A stretch of DNA of 64,000 nt, from NCBI RefSeq assembly GCF_016587375.1, contig NZ_BNJG01000003.1, forward strand, positions 558,001 through 622,000, in the 5' to 3' direction. Below, in pieces: positions 27,652 through 35,798 of this stretch. Source of the stretch: Ktedonobacter robiniae (GTDB lineage: Bacteria; Chloroflexota; Ktedonobacteria; Ktedonobacterales; Ktedonobacteraceae). A model generated the notes under the pieces. It was not told where the DNA came from. It saw only the letters and a program-made list of their open reading frames with translations, and did no database searches. Both the position numbers and the translations under genes were made by a program. Numbering within the stretch: position 1 is the first letter of the stretch; every line of letters begins with the position of its first letter.

Positions 27652-28383
27652 CTATAAGTAATGGTACAAGTCTGCCTTCTCCACAGCGGCACTCACCAGT
27701 TGCGCATTGCTTGTCGCCCGGCTGCCATCTGGCAGGGCCAGGGTATCCTCAAAGCCTATACGTGTGTCGTAACCATGAGCCAGCGCGGCGTCCAGTAGGG
27801 GCCAGGCTGTCTGCTCAAAGCCATGCAAGAGGAGCGGCCGCCACACACGCGCCGTGCGCAGGCGTGCCACGATAGACTCAACCGTGCGCAAGGCTGCACA
27901 CACCTCCACCTCTTCCGGCTCCAATAGGATCCGCAGGCAGCGCGGCGCATATCCTGATGCCAGGAATGCCTCCACATCCTCAAGCGTGCTGAGTCCAGCC
28001 TCGATGCCTACGCCACGCGTTTGTAGGAGCGCGCAAAGCTCAGGCGCGCCTGGCTCCGAGAAGTTGACCGAGGCAAAATCTGGCAGCACTCGCCACGCAC
28101 GCACACTCTCCAGACGCCGCTCCATAGTGGGCTCGATCCAGAGGCCAGTGCTTACACCCACAGGTATGCCTGGACAACTCTTGCGCACAGCCTGGAGCGC
28201 CTCACCAATGATCTGGGGGGCCAGCGATTGAACTCCATGGCTGTTTCGTGGATGAATATGCAAGGCTCCTGCGCCAACCTCTATCGCCACACGCGCCTCG
28301 CGCGCCAGTTCTTCAGGCATCAAGGGCAATCCAGGATGTTCATCTCGCTCGCGACTCCCATTTAAACATGCTTTGATCAGCAC
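27652..28383 (-). CDS. BKACE (DUF849) family beta-keto acid cleavage enzyme
   Basis: 243 residues, shorter than the usual 270-310. N-terminal L-I-K-A-C-L-N-G-S-R and metal-binding H-I-H-P-R at about residues 43-47 are BKACE hallmarks, with V-S-T-G-L-W and V-N-F-S-E-P downstream. The family uses Zn to condense a beta-keto acid with acetyl-CoA, giving a CoA thioester and acetoacetate; the type enzyme (Kce) acts in lysine fermentation. The substrate here is unknown. GTG start at 28383 preceded by AGGAGAGGATAG. It is a single gene. Confidence 0.85.
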   Translation of the reverse strand: MLIKACLNGSRERDEHPGLPLMPEELAREARVAIEVGAGALHIHPRNSHGVQSLAPQIIGEALQAVRKSCPGIPVGVSTGLWIEPTMERRLESVRAWRVLPDFASVNFSEPGAPELCALLQTRGVGIEAGLSTLEDVEAFLASGYAPRCLRILLEPEEVEVCAALRTVESIVARLRTARVWRPLLLHGFEQTAWPLLDAALAHGYDTRIGFEDTLALPDGSRATSNAQLVSAAVEKADLYHYL

Positions 28384-28438
28384 TCTACTATCCTCTCCTA
28401 TCCTGCTAGTCTTCGCTACAATGAAACAAATACGCCTT

Positions 28439-28496
28439 ATAGCTAATAACGAAGAGAAAGCGCATCGCGATGCGCTTTCTCTTCGTTATTAGCTAT
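28439..28496. terminator. Perfect 58-bp palindrome (29-bp arms)
   Basis: 28439-28467 is the exact reverse complement of 28468-28496. It lies 6 bp after the ABC permease stop (minus strand) and upstream of the BKACE gene. Confidence 0.7.
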
Positions 28497-28502
28497 ATTT
28501 CC

Positions 28503-29348
28503 TCAATCTCGGATAGTTCGCACACGCACGATGGCTAGAATGCCAAAGAGTAGCGAGAGCACAAGCAAGAGCGCACCACCCACGTATTGCAGCGGCCAGT
28601 AGTTATCTTCCGTCTGGTAGACCGTCTTCCACTGTAGGTTAAGGTCCCGGATGCATTTATTTACATTGCCATTAGAGGCTGAGTCATGCCAATCACAATA
28701 GCTATGGATATCGCCCGTCTCCTGCCCCTGGCGATCAGCAAAGCCCGCGTATGTCACCAGTTCCCCCTGCTGACCCCAATACCCATTTCCATGATACTCC
28801 ATATATTGCACATGAGGTGGCACCAGGTATTGATATTCATTACTAAACACGACGATGCATATCGTACAGAGCACAAAGGTCAGTGCCATAGCTAGAATAC
28901 TGCGCCGGGTAAGGCTACCAACAAGCACACCCAGCATCAAGCCAAAGAGCATCAGCCCAACAACGACCGGCCCCGTGACAAGGTAGCGCGACCAGATCTC
29001 AAACGGGTCATCCCCCACAAGCATATCCTGCAAAGCATTCTCTAGAAAAGCCAGGACAGTAGCGAGCACCAACACACCAGCCGCCACCAATGCCAGTTTG
29101 ATCACCAGCCAGCGCGTACGCGAGGTTCCCTGTAGCCAGGCCACATAATGCGTCTTCTGCCCACGCTCACGTGCCACCAGCGGCGCACCCACAAAGACAG
29201 CGACAAGCAGCGGCAATAACATTACAACTTCAAACTGAAATGAATAGGTGTCATAGTTGCGTCCCAGCAGGATAAACGCATAGAAGGCCAGTAAGAGCAC
29301 ACCTATGAGCAGAGCGACACGGTGCTGCCGCCAGGTAAGCCAGACCAT
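28503..29348 (-). CDS. ABC-2 type transporter permease
   Basis: 281 residues with six hydrophobic helices. The start ATG 29348 is chosen because M-V-W-L-T-W-R-Q-H-R matches the start of the paralogous upstream gene (M-T-W-L-A-W-R-Q-Y-R); GTG 29378 is an alternative. V-A-R-E-R-G-Q-K-T-H and W-L-Q-G-T-S-R-T-R-W after helix 2 are features of this permease type. With its paralogue and the ATPase it should form an exporter controlled by the GntR gene upstream. The exported substrate is unknown. Confidence 0.8.
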   Translation of the reverse strand: MVWLTWRQHRVALLIGVLLLAFYAFILLGRNYDTYSFQFEVVMLLPLLVAVFVGAPLVARERGQKTHYVAWLQGTSRTRWLVIKLALVAAGVLVLATVLAFLENALQDMLVGDDPFEIWSRYLVTGPVVVGLMLFGLMLGVLVGSLTRRSILAMALTFVLCTICIVVFSNEYQYLVPPHVQYMEYHGNGYWGQQGELVTYAGFADRQGQETGDIHSYCDWHDSASNGNVNKCIRDLNLQWKTVYQTEDNYWPLQYVGGALLLVLSLLFGILAIVRVRTIRD

Positions 29349-29385
29349 ATATCTATACCTCTTCTTCTTAACAGTCACTTCTCAT

Positions 29386-30297
29386 TCAATCGACCGAGGA
29401 ACGCACCCGCAGGAATACCACCACGCCCAGCCCCAGCGAGAGCACCAATAGGATCCCGCTCGCCATCCATTGCAGCGGCCAGTAGTTCTCTTCTGGCTGA
29501 TAGAGAATTTTTTCATACATGCTAGCCATACACATATCTATCTCTTTTGATGTGGCTGGATGAGAATAACAATATGCATAAGGATCCTTAATCTCATTCC
29601 CTTGCTTGTCCATACTCACCCACTTTATAACTGCGGCTTTCTGCAGCAGGTCTTGAGGAGGTGCCTGTTGCTGGCTAAATGTATAGGTCTGAGGTGGAAT
29701 GAGATAGGTATACCAATTGGTCAGGGCCAGAAAAACGCAGAGAAAGAGGACAAACGCTATCGTCATAGCCGGAATATTACGACGCACAAAGCAGCCGACT
29801 GCCACCCCAAGCATAAGCGCGAAGACGACAAGCACCACAGACACAATACTGGTGGAGAAGAAGCCCCGCCAGGAGCCTGCTACTCGTATGCCAAGCACAG
29901 TAATCATAGAATGATTTGCAGCGGTATTGGTCTCAAATTCAAAACGCTTATTCGCAATCAGCGCAAAGCCAATGCTTAAGACAATGAGGCCCAGGAGAAG
30001 CAGACCAAGCTTTACCGACAACCAACGTGTACGAGCAATACCTTGCGTCCAGGCAAAGTGATGCGTTCCCTGCTCACGCTCGCGAGCGATCAGCGGCGCC
30101 CCAATAAAGGTCGCCACAATCAGCCCGATCAATTGAGGCCAGAGACTGCTAGAACCCAGCACCATCGATCTAAGCGAAGACCAGGTCCCAGAGTACGAAC
30201 CAGAACCAAGCACCACCACGGCAGTGGCATAGAGTACGATAGCTACGACAGCACAGAACAGCGCCACTCTGTACTGACGCCAGGCAAGCCAGGTCAT
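29386..30297 (-). CDS. ABC-2 type transporter permease (paralogue)
   Basis: 303 residues, six membrane helices, with I-A-R-E-R-E-Q-G-T-H and W-T-Q-G-I-A-R-T-R-W matching the next gene; the two are clearly tandem duplicates that may form a heterodimeric membrane part. An outer loop of about 75 residues between helices 5 and 6 holds three Cys. The start overlaps the ATPase stop by four bases. Confidence 0.82.
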   Translation of the reverse strand: MTWLAWRQYRVALFCAVVAIVLYATAVVVLGSGSYSGTWSSLRSMVLGSSSLWPQLIGLIVATFIGAPLIAREREQGTHHFAWTQGIARTRWLSVKLGLLLLGLIVLSIGFALIANKRFEFETNTAANHSMITVLGIRVAGSWRGFFSTSIVSVVLVVFALMLGVAVGCFVRRNIPAMTIAFVLFLCVFLALTNWYTYLIPPQTYTFSQQQAPPQDLLQKAAVIKWVSMDKQGNEIKDPYAYCYSHPATSKEIDMCMASMYEKILYQPEENYWPLQWMASGILLVLSLGLGVVVFLRVRSSVD

Positions 30298-31196
30298 CGC
30301 GCTACCTCCTGCTGTGAGTGGTTGTTTGGCATGGGCAGGGGCGACTGCGTGTCGAGATAAGCCAGCACAATATCCTCCAGCGAGAGGTCCTGCACGACCC
30401 AGCGGGGATCAGAGAAGGGACCGGAGAGGCGTGCGAAGACATTGCTCTGCCTCCCGGTATGCCCAGCCTGTATGACGCTTACCTCGGAGGCAATGCGCTC
30501 AAAGTCGTCGTGGGGACCAATCAGCAGCTTGTGCGAGGTGACAAACGTCTCCAGATCTTCCTCGACCTTGACCTGTCCCCGAGAGAGCAGCACCAGACGA
30601 TCGCAGATATTCTCCAGGTCTGCGATATGGTGTGAGGAGATCACGACGCTCGCCCCATTACTGGCCACGGCATCCATAAACAAGCGCACCAGCTCTCGTC
30701 GCGCCAGGGGATCAACGTTGGCAAACGGCTCGTCCAGTAGCAACAGACGTGGGTGCTTGGCCAGAGCCATTACCAAGGCCAGCAGGGCGCGCTGCCCACC
30801 CGAGAGTTTACCAACCGTCGTTTTGAGGGAAATATCCAGGCGCGCCAATGTACGCTCTGCGAGATCGTTATCCCAAGTCGTGTTTAGCTTGCGCCCCAGC
30901 GTCAGGGTATCCTTGACTGAGAATGAGTGATAAAGCGGGCGCTCCTGGGCCACAAAGCCGATGCGCGCGATGAGCGCGGTGGCGTTTGGTGCGGGTGTCT
31001 CGCCCAGGACTCGAATACTGCCCGTACTGGGAGCTAGCAGGCCCACCCCCAGGTGCAACAGCGTGGTCTTGCCCGCGCCATTCAGGCCCACTAGGCCAGT
31101 TACTCCCCCCTCGGGGATGTGTAGATCACAGTTCTGTAAAGCCCAGCGCTTACCATATTTCTTGCCGAGCTGGTTTGCTTCCAATGCCAGTGTCAT
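30294..31196 (-). CDS. ABC transporter ATP-binding protein
   Basis: 300 residues from ATG 31196 (AGGAG 9 bp upstream); a longer in-frame extension only translates the direct repeats upstream and is rejected. Walker A G-L-N-G-A-G-K-T-T, signature L-S-G-G-Q-R, Walker B L-L-L-L-D-E-P and the switch His in S-S-H-H. A C-terminal domain of about 80 residues follows, as in drug, bacitracin or lipid exporters. First gene of the exporter operon after the regulator. Confidence 0.9.
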   Translation of the reverse strand: MTLALEANQLGKKYGKRWALQNCDLHIPEGGVTGLVGLNGAGKTTLLHLGVGLLAPSTGSIRVLGETPAPNATALIARIGFVAQERPLYHSFSVKDTLTLGRKLNTTWDNDLAERTLARLDISLKTTVGKLSGGQRALLALVMALAKHPRLLLLDEPFANVDPLARRELVRLFMDAVASNGASVVISSHHIADLENICDRLVLLSRGQVKVEEDLETFVTSHKLLIGPHDDFERIASEVSVIQAGHTGRQSNVFARLSGPFSDPRWVVQDLSLEDIVLAYLDTQSPLPMPNNHSQQEVAR

Positions 31197-31220
31197 ATAC
31201 AGTTTCTCCTCTTGAGACTG

Positions 31221-31322
31221 TTTGATCATATATAGGGTCCATGCAAGCATGGACTCAATGCCTTTGATCATATGTAGGATCCATGCTTGCACGGGCTCAG
31301 GCCGAGCAAGCTCTGTCCCTAC
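31221..31322 (-). repeat. Tandem 42-bp direct repeats plus family B element
   Basis: TTTGATCATAT starts at 31221 and again at 31263, each followed by a related CCATGC-nn-GC stem. The second unit runs into a GTAGG...CCCTAC-bounded element (31274-31322) sharing GAGCAAGCTCTG and CATGCAAGC-type segments with 10326-10396. It fills the 142-bp gap between the regulator and the ATPase gene. Confidence 0.5.
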
Positions 31323-31338
31323 AAGTTTTTTTCTCCCC

Positions 31339-31728
31339 CTATGAAAGGGCCGCGCGCCGTTTCTGTAGCGTATCCATCAATAGGTCCACGACGCTCTCGT
31401 CGTCCAGGCCAACCCCGGCGGCTTGCTCAAGCCACTGCTGTAAGCTCACACGCAGCCGCTCCAGGCTCTCGTGGTCCGGTACGCGCAATTGTGTGCGCAC
31501 AAAGGTACCCAGACCGGGCCGGCTCTCCACCAACCCATCACGCTCCAGCTCTCGATAGGCCTTGAACACCGTATTGGGATTAATGGCAATCATGGTCACG
31601 ACCTCGCGTACCGTAGGTAACTGGTCGCCCGGCTGCAACAAACCCAGGCGCAGCGCGCGCTTGACCTGCTGCACTAGTTGCATATATGGAGCCACGCCGG
31701 TACGTTGCTCCAGGTGAAACTCAATCAT
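31339..31728 (-). CDS. GntR/YtrA-family transcriptional regulator
   Basis: 129 residues. Winged helix (about 15-80) with G-D-Q-L-P-T-V-R-E-V and N-P-N-T-V-F-K-A-Y-R-E-L-E-R-D-G-L-V, then a short C-terminal helical dimerisation tail as in the YtrA subfamily, which usually represses an adjacent ABC operon. Start placed at ATG 31728; GTG 31746 is possible. It has a strong promoter with a palindrome at the expected operator position and precedes the ABC genes on the same strand. Confidence 0.88.
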   Translation of the reverse strand: MIEFHLEQRTGVAPYMQLVQQVKRALRLGLLQPGDQLPTVREVVTMIAINPNTVFKAYRELERDGLVESRPGLGTFVRTQLRVPDHESLERLRVSLQQWLEQAAGVGLDDESVVDLLMDTLQKRRAALS

Positions 31729-31775
31729 CGCATATTCTCGTCTCACTCATTGCTATTCTACTAATTTACTAAATA

Positions 31776-31789
31776 ACTATGAACATAGT
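31776..31789. promoter_or_regulatory. Putative GntR operator ACTATG-AA-CATAGT
   Basis: 6-bp perfect inverted repeat around two bases, 3 bp downstream of the -10 of the regulator's own promoter. Likely autoregulatory site. Confidence 0.5.
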
Positions 31790-31792
31790 ACA

Positions 31793-31822
31793 AGTATAGG
31801 GTGGAACATGCACAAATGTCAA
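31793..31822 (-). promoter_or_regulatory. Promoter of GntR-ABC operon
   Basis: Minus strand: TTGACA (31822-31817), 18-base spacer, TATACT (31798-31793). A near-consensus sigma-70-type promoter. Confidence 0.65.
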
Positions 31823-31823
31823 G

Positions 31824-31885
31824 GATAGGAAGGATGGGTAGGTAGCGCGGACGAATGCCCGCGCTACCTACCCATCCTTCCTATC
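31824..31885. terminator. Perfect 27-bp hairpin
   Basis: Arms 31824-31850 and 31859-31885, loop of 8. It abuts the stop of the minus-strand small membrane gene and the -35 of the GntR promoter, so it insulates one transcript from the next. Confidence 0.7.
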
Positions 31886-31887
31886 TT

Positions 31888-32160
31888 TTATTTCCTTACC
31901 TGTCTCCTCGCGAATACGAGGGCTGCAATAGCGCCACACACACAGGTCAGATAAGTCCAGAAATTGCCCTTATCACCTATGCCTATAAGACCTGGAAACA
32001 AGCCTCCAATCACTCCACCGCCAATCCCAATCACAACCGTAACAGCCGTACCCAGCCGCTCTTCCCGCATCACATAATCACCAATTGCCCCAGCTACGCC
32101 CCCAATGGCGATCCAGACGATACCAGCCCATAGTGCATCCAGCAGGCTTGCTAGCACCAT
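31888..32160 (-). CDS. GlsB/YeaQ/YmgE-type small membrane protein
   Basis: 90 residues with three Gly-rich hydrophobic helices (about 8-28, 37-58 and 67-84) and the pattern I-A-I-G-G-V-A-G-A-I-G-D near the start, as in the transglycosylase-associated/GlsB family. These are small stress-linked membrane proteins without known catalysis. A GAAAGGATGG-type ribosome site precedes the ATG. It is a single gene flanked by hairpins on both sides. Confidence 0.75.
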   Translation of the reverse strand: MVLASLLDALWAGIVWIAIGGVAGAIGDYVMREERLGTAVTVVIGIGGGVIGGLFPGLIGIGDKGNFWTYLTCVCGAIAALVFARRQVRK

Positions 32161-32270
32161 ACCTCGACCATCCTTTCTGCCAATGCTCCTCTTTCCTGCA
32201 TCTATTCATTGTATAGTTGATACAAGCAATACACAAAGACAGAACGCCATATCCCTCTCACCAAAAATGA

Positions 32271-32313
32271 GGAGGGTGCAATGCATACGCTCGGCGTATG
32301 CATTGCACCCTCC
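32271..32313. terminator. Perfect 20-bp hairpin
   Basis: Arms 32271-32290 and 32294-32313, loop TCG, 36 bp after the pseudokinase stop (minus strand). Confidence 0.7.
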
Positions 32314-32349
32314 CTGTTAGCAAGCACTCACGGCACAAGAAAGAGTATT

Positions 32350-34296
32350 CTAGCCAATGGTAACCGTTCCATCGGGGTTGACATGGAGCTGAATCTGCTT
32401 GCGTGGCGTCGTGGCAGGGCCACTGACGACGTTGCCACTATTGGCGGGATCGAAGGTCGAACCATCAGGTGGGCAAATCAGCTTATTGCTATTCGCGTCA
32501 TAGGTGAGCGTTCCGCCATCTGTGGTGCAGCCGATTTCGTAGGCGACGAAGTTGCCATCGGGCATGCGGATCAACAGGCTATCTCGCCCATCCTCGGGAT
32601 TGGTGAACGCCTGCGCGGTCCCAAACCTCTGGTTGGTATTACCAATGACCCGTCCCGTGTGGACAACCGGCGTCCCCTGCGAGGACGGAGGAGGCGAGGC
32701 AGCCTGCTTTGGCGTGCGCGCCGGCGCGCTTGTGCTTGCCTTCTGGCTGCTCGCCTGCTGCCCGCTCCCCTGCGAGGCGAAGGCTAGGCTCATACCGCCT
32801 ATCATCAGGACCAGGATGCCAACGATAAGCACAGCCAGCATATGTTTACGGCTCTTCGGCACACGCTCAATCTGCGCCTTCAATAGGGCAACCAGCCGAG
32901 CCGCCAGGACCTCGATGCGCTCCTCTTTCGCCGCTTTCGCTGAGACTGGAGTCACTCTTGGCGCTATGGGAGAGCTTTGCGTCTCGCTCGCCTTAGCACT
33001 TACGGGTTCCATCGCGACCGTCGCATAGTTCTCGGACATAGGTCGCTGCCGCTGTGATAGCGGCTGTGTGCTGCGTGCCATAACAGGCTTCATGACCTGT
33101 TGCTGTGCCTGCAAGCTCTGCCTGGCCAATGCCTCGGGCGTCAGCGGCACCGTCTCCAGCTTGGAGGTCACAATGGGAGGCATGAGCTGCCAGTGAATCT
33201 TGCGTGGCAGAACGGGCATCGACATAGACGTTGAAGACGTACCACTAGCAGGCGTACGTGGAGGTATCCCACCCAGCGAAATAGGACCTGTTCCTCCCTG
33301 ACGAGGTATTCCACTCAAAGAAATGGGGCCTGTTATATTTACCGTACCCTGACCAGGAATAGACACTGGTGCCAGCCTGCCCGACTGCTGCATCCCCCGG
33401 GGAGCATTAAGCAACTGTACAACTCGCGTAAAGGCAGCAGCGAAGTCGCCCGCAGAGCTATAACGTTCCGCGGGGTTACGCTCCAGAGCACGCTGCAAGA
33501 CCAGGTCCAGGCCATTGGGCACATCCGCCTTAAATTCCGTTATCAGGGGAGCGGATTGCTGCACATGCATGTTGGCAAGCTCAAATGGATCACTGGCCTT
33601 GAAGGGAGTGCGCCCGCAAAGCATCTCAAAGGTTATGGCACCCAGAGCATAGACATCGGCGCGCGGGTCCAATCCCTGCCCTTTGACCACCTCGGGCGCC
33701 ATATACTCGGGCGCACCCAGGAAGGAGCCCGAGAGGCTTAACAGGTGAGGATAGGCATGCTCCACAGGAGCCAGGCCCTGCATAGCCAGCATCGACACCA
33801 GGCCAAAACCCACCACCTGGAGACTCTTAGCATCCACCCAGATATTCAGCGGTCGTAAAGCTCCATGTGCAAATCCGTGATTATGCGCGTAATCCAGGGC
33901 CTCCGCCAGGCGGCGCAAGATTCGTGAGGCCTGCAAAGGCGTCAGTTGCCCACGCTCGCGTACTAGCTCTGCCAGCGTATTGCCAGAGACCAGCGGCGAA
34001 ACCATGTAGGGCAATCCCAGGTGCTCGCCAAAATCTTCAAGCGGCTGAACGCAGGGATGGCGCAATTGCAACAGGCTCGAAGCAATTGTGGTAAAGCGAG
34101 CGATGAAACGCACCCGCGCCTGAGGAGACAGAGTAGAGGGTAAAAAGTAGGTCGTGAGCATAACCGGGCGCGCTGATCCCTCCTGACGAGCCTGGTAGAC
34201 TGCGTTCAGGTTCCCTCGCCCCAACAACTGCTCAACCTGGTATGTCCCCAGCGTTTGACCCACTAACTCATCAATAGATAGCGAAGACGTAGACAT
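32350..34296 (-). CDS. Membrane pseudokinase with degenerate Rieske-like extracellular domain
   Basis: 648 residues from ATG 34296 (GGGAG upstream). Residues about 15-270 have the PknB-type fold (Gly loop G-R-G-N-L, M-A-P-E-V-V, D-V-Y-A-L-G, G-R-T-P-F), but every catalytic position seems lost: the VAIK Lys is Thr48, the helix-C Glu is not found, the HRD motif reads H-G-A-L-R-P (Asp to Ala146) and DFG reads G-F-G (163-165). A long Pro/Ser/Gln linker leads to one membrane helix (about 486-508) and an outer domain (about 545-648) whose G-C-T-T-D-G and C-P-P-D-G-S segments align with Rieske C-T-H..C-P-C-H boxes, with both His ligands replaced. It is probably a signalling scaffold or sensor rather than an enzyme. 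Repeat copy 4 lies upstream. Confidence 0.85.
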   Translation of the reverse strand: MSTSSLSIDELVGQTLGTYQVEQLLGRGNLNAVYQARQEGSARPVMLTTYFLPSTLSPQARVRFIARFTTIASSLLQLRHPCVQPLEDFGEHLGLPYMVSPLVSGNTLAELVRERGQLTPLQASRILRRLAEALDYAHNHGFAHGALRPLNIWVDAKSLQVVGFGLVSMLAMQGLAPVEHAYPHLLSLSGSFLGAPEYMAPEVVKGQGLDPRADVYALGAITFEMLCGRTPFKASDPFELANMHVQQSAPLITEFKADVPNGLDLVLQRALERNPAERYSSAGDFAAAFTRVVQLLNAPRGMQQSGRLAPVSIPGQGTVNITGPISLSGIPRQGGTGPISLGGIPPRTPASGTSSTSMSMPVLPRKIHWQLMPPIVTSKLETVPLTPEALARQSLQAQQQVMKPVMARSTQPLSQRQRPMSENYATVAMEPVSAKASETQSSPIAPRVTPVSAKAAKEERIEVLAARLVALLKAQIERVPKSRKHMLAVLIVGILVLMIGGMSLAFASQGSGQQASSQKASTSAPARTPKQAASPPPSSQGTPVVHTGRVIGNTNQRFGTAQAFTNPEDGRDSLLIRMPDGNFVAYEIGCTTDGGTLTYDANSNKLICPPDGSTFDPANSGNVVSGPATTPRKQIQLHVNPDGTVTIG

Positions 34297-34347
34297 ACGA
34301 AGATAGCTCCCTGAAAAAATTACGCCCCGGACTACAACACTACTGAT

Positions 34348-34406
34348 CCGAAATCCTGAGCGCGGAGCGCTAGTCACGAGAGTGACGTTGGGTTCCGGAA
34401 TAAGAA
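34348..34406 (+). repeat. Structured repeat family A, copy 4
   Basis: Outer arms CCGAAATCC (34348-34356) and GGGTTCCGG (34390-34398; 8 of 9 positions pair, one as G-T), then AATAAGAA. It holds the GCGC-GGA-GCGC stem and a GTCAC-GAGA-GTGAC stem with GNRA loop. 52 bp upstream of the pseudokinase start. Confidence 0.8.
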
Positions 34407-34583
34407 CATAATGAAGACAATCAAGAAAATACTTTGACACACTATGAATACTTATAGTAAATGAAGTGTATACATTGAACAAGATACTCGTCAACTGCTA
34501 TGAGCTGGCACTAGGACTTGTGGGGGGAGCTAAAAAGCGTTACCATGAGGGGACACTATAAGGGAGGAAGATACACACATTTT

Positions 34584-35723
34584 ATGAGCGAAGTTATTTC
34601 TCGTCTCGCTGATGCGACACCTGCCTGGTTAAGTACCATCCTGCGCGAGGCTGGCTATCTTTCTCAGGGCAGCGTTGCCTCTGTGGATCAGCTGATCTCT
34701 GACGCCTTTAACTCAAGCACTGCCCATCTACGCCTGGTCTATAGCGAAGATGCAACTGCTACACCGCCACAAGATCTCGTGCTCAAGCTCCAGAAGAATC
34801 ACGATGGAGAGAACGAGGTCCAATTCTATCGCCTGGTCGCTCAGCTAGGCGCAAACCTGCCGATGCTCGCCCCCTGCTTCGCCCTGAACTATGATGCGCA
34901 GAGCGGGAACTCCTATCTCCTCTTCGAGGATCTCTCGCCCACACATGTAGCGCCCGTGACGCGCCAGCAGCTTCTTGAGGGGCAGGGAGTTCCGCGCGCC
35001 GATCAACTCGATGGCATCGCGGATGCTCTCGCGGGCTTCCACGCCTACTGGTGGGAGCATCCCGATCTGGGTAAATACGAGGCGACAGCCATTCGCCCCT
35101 GGTGGCGCGATAAAGAAACCTACCAGCAGCATATCGAGCGCCGCACCCGCGAATGGGATTCCTTTAAGCAGAGCGCAGCCAGCGAGGTCTCGCCTCAGAT
35201 CCGTGCGACCTATGAATATGTGCTTGGACGTATGCCAGCTCTCTGGGAGGAATATCTGGAGGAGCGGATCACCAATCGTCACCAGCTTACCCTTTCGCAG
35301 GGCGATTGCTACCTGAGCAACCTGCTCTGCCCACGCGAGGTCGCGGGCGAGGCCGAGGAACCCAAGGGGCAGACCTATATTCTCGATCTGGAGGCCGTTA
35401 GCGCCAATTTCCCGACCTATGACCTGGCCTACCTGATGCCCACCTTCTGGTCGCCTGAGCAGCGCAAGGTCCATCGCCCCGAGGAACTTTTCCTGATTCG
35501 CTATCTCCAACGCCTGCGCAAGTTTGGCGTTGAGAATTACAACTGGGCCATGCTCTGGCGCGATTACCAGATGATGGTTGTCTTTATGCTCTTTGATCCC
35601 ATCTGGGACCAGACGGCGGGCGCGTCGCGCGCTTACTGGTATCCCAAGCTTCACTGCCTGGTACGCAACTTCTGGGACATGGGCTGCGGCCTCACCCTAC
35701 GCAAACTCGCAGAGAAGAAATAG
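34584..35723 (+). CDS. APH/CHK-type phosphotransferase-like protein
   Basis: 379 residues from ATG 34584 (AGGGAGGAAG 13 bp upstream; ATG 34545 is an alternative). It has the kinase-like APH fold: D-L-V-L-K-L with an ATP-binding Lys, S-Y-L-L-F-E-D-L hinge, L-S-Q-G-D-C-Y-L-S-N catalytic loop (His of the usual H-G-D replaced by Gln, Asp kept) and I-L-D-L-E-A metal site. It resembles aminoglycoside, choline or ecdysteroid kinase-like families. The substrate is unknown; a small-molecule kinase is the likely role. It diverges from the pseudokinase gene. Confidence 0.75.
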   Translation: MSEVISRLADATPAWLSTILREAGYLSQGSVASVDQLISDAFNSSTAHLRLVYSEDATATPPQDLVLKLQKNHDGENEVQFYRLVAQLGANLPMLAPCFALNYDAQSGNSYLLFEDLSPTHVAPVTRQQLLEGQGVPRADQLDGIADALAGFHAYWWEHPDLGKYEATAIRPWWRDKETYQQHIERRTREWDSFKQSAASEVSPQIRATYEYVLGRMPALWEEYLEERITNRHQLTLSQGDCYLSNLLCPREVAGEAEEPKGQTYILDLEAVSANFPTYDLAYLMPTFWSPEQRKVHRPEELFLIRYLQRLRKFGVENYNWAMLWRDYQMMVVFMLFDPIWDQTAGASRAYWYPKLHCLVRNFWDMGCGLTLRKLAEKK

Positions 35724-35780
35724 TGTTGAGAGTCAATCCTATTGCGGGCAGATGCCCACAATAGGATTGACTCTCAACAC
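35723..35780. terminator. 22-bp perfect hairpin between convergent genes
   Basis: Arms 35723-35744 and 35759-35780, extended inward by one C-A mismatch and a GGGC-AGAT-GCCC stem. It starts on the last base of the phosphotransferase gene's stop codon, and the convergent cobQ ends 19 bp away. Confidence 0.75.
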
Positions 35781-35798
35781 CTGACACATAATGAGAAA

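Noticed and set aside
31197..31292. N-terminal extension of the ABC ATPase
   Set aside because: The residues are only a translation of the 42-bp direct repeats. The true start has AGGAG at 31206-31210.
34297..34494. N-terminal extension of the pseudokinase
   Set aside because: It runs through repeat copy 4, and the kinase fold begins right after ATG 34296, which has a GGGAG site.
34845..35654. 269-codon open frame opposite the phosphotransferase gene
   Set aside because: It is a shadow of the real gene caused by GC-biased codons, with no ribosome site.
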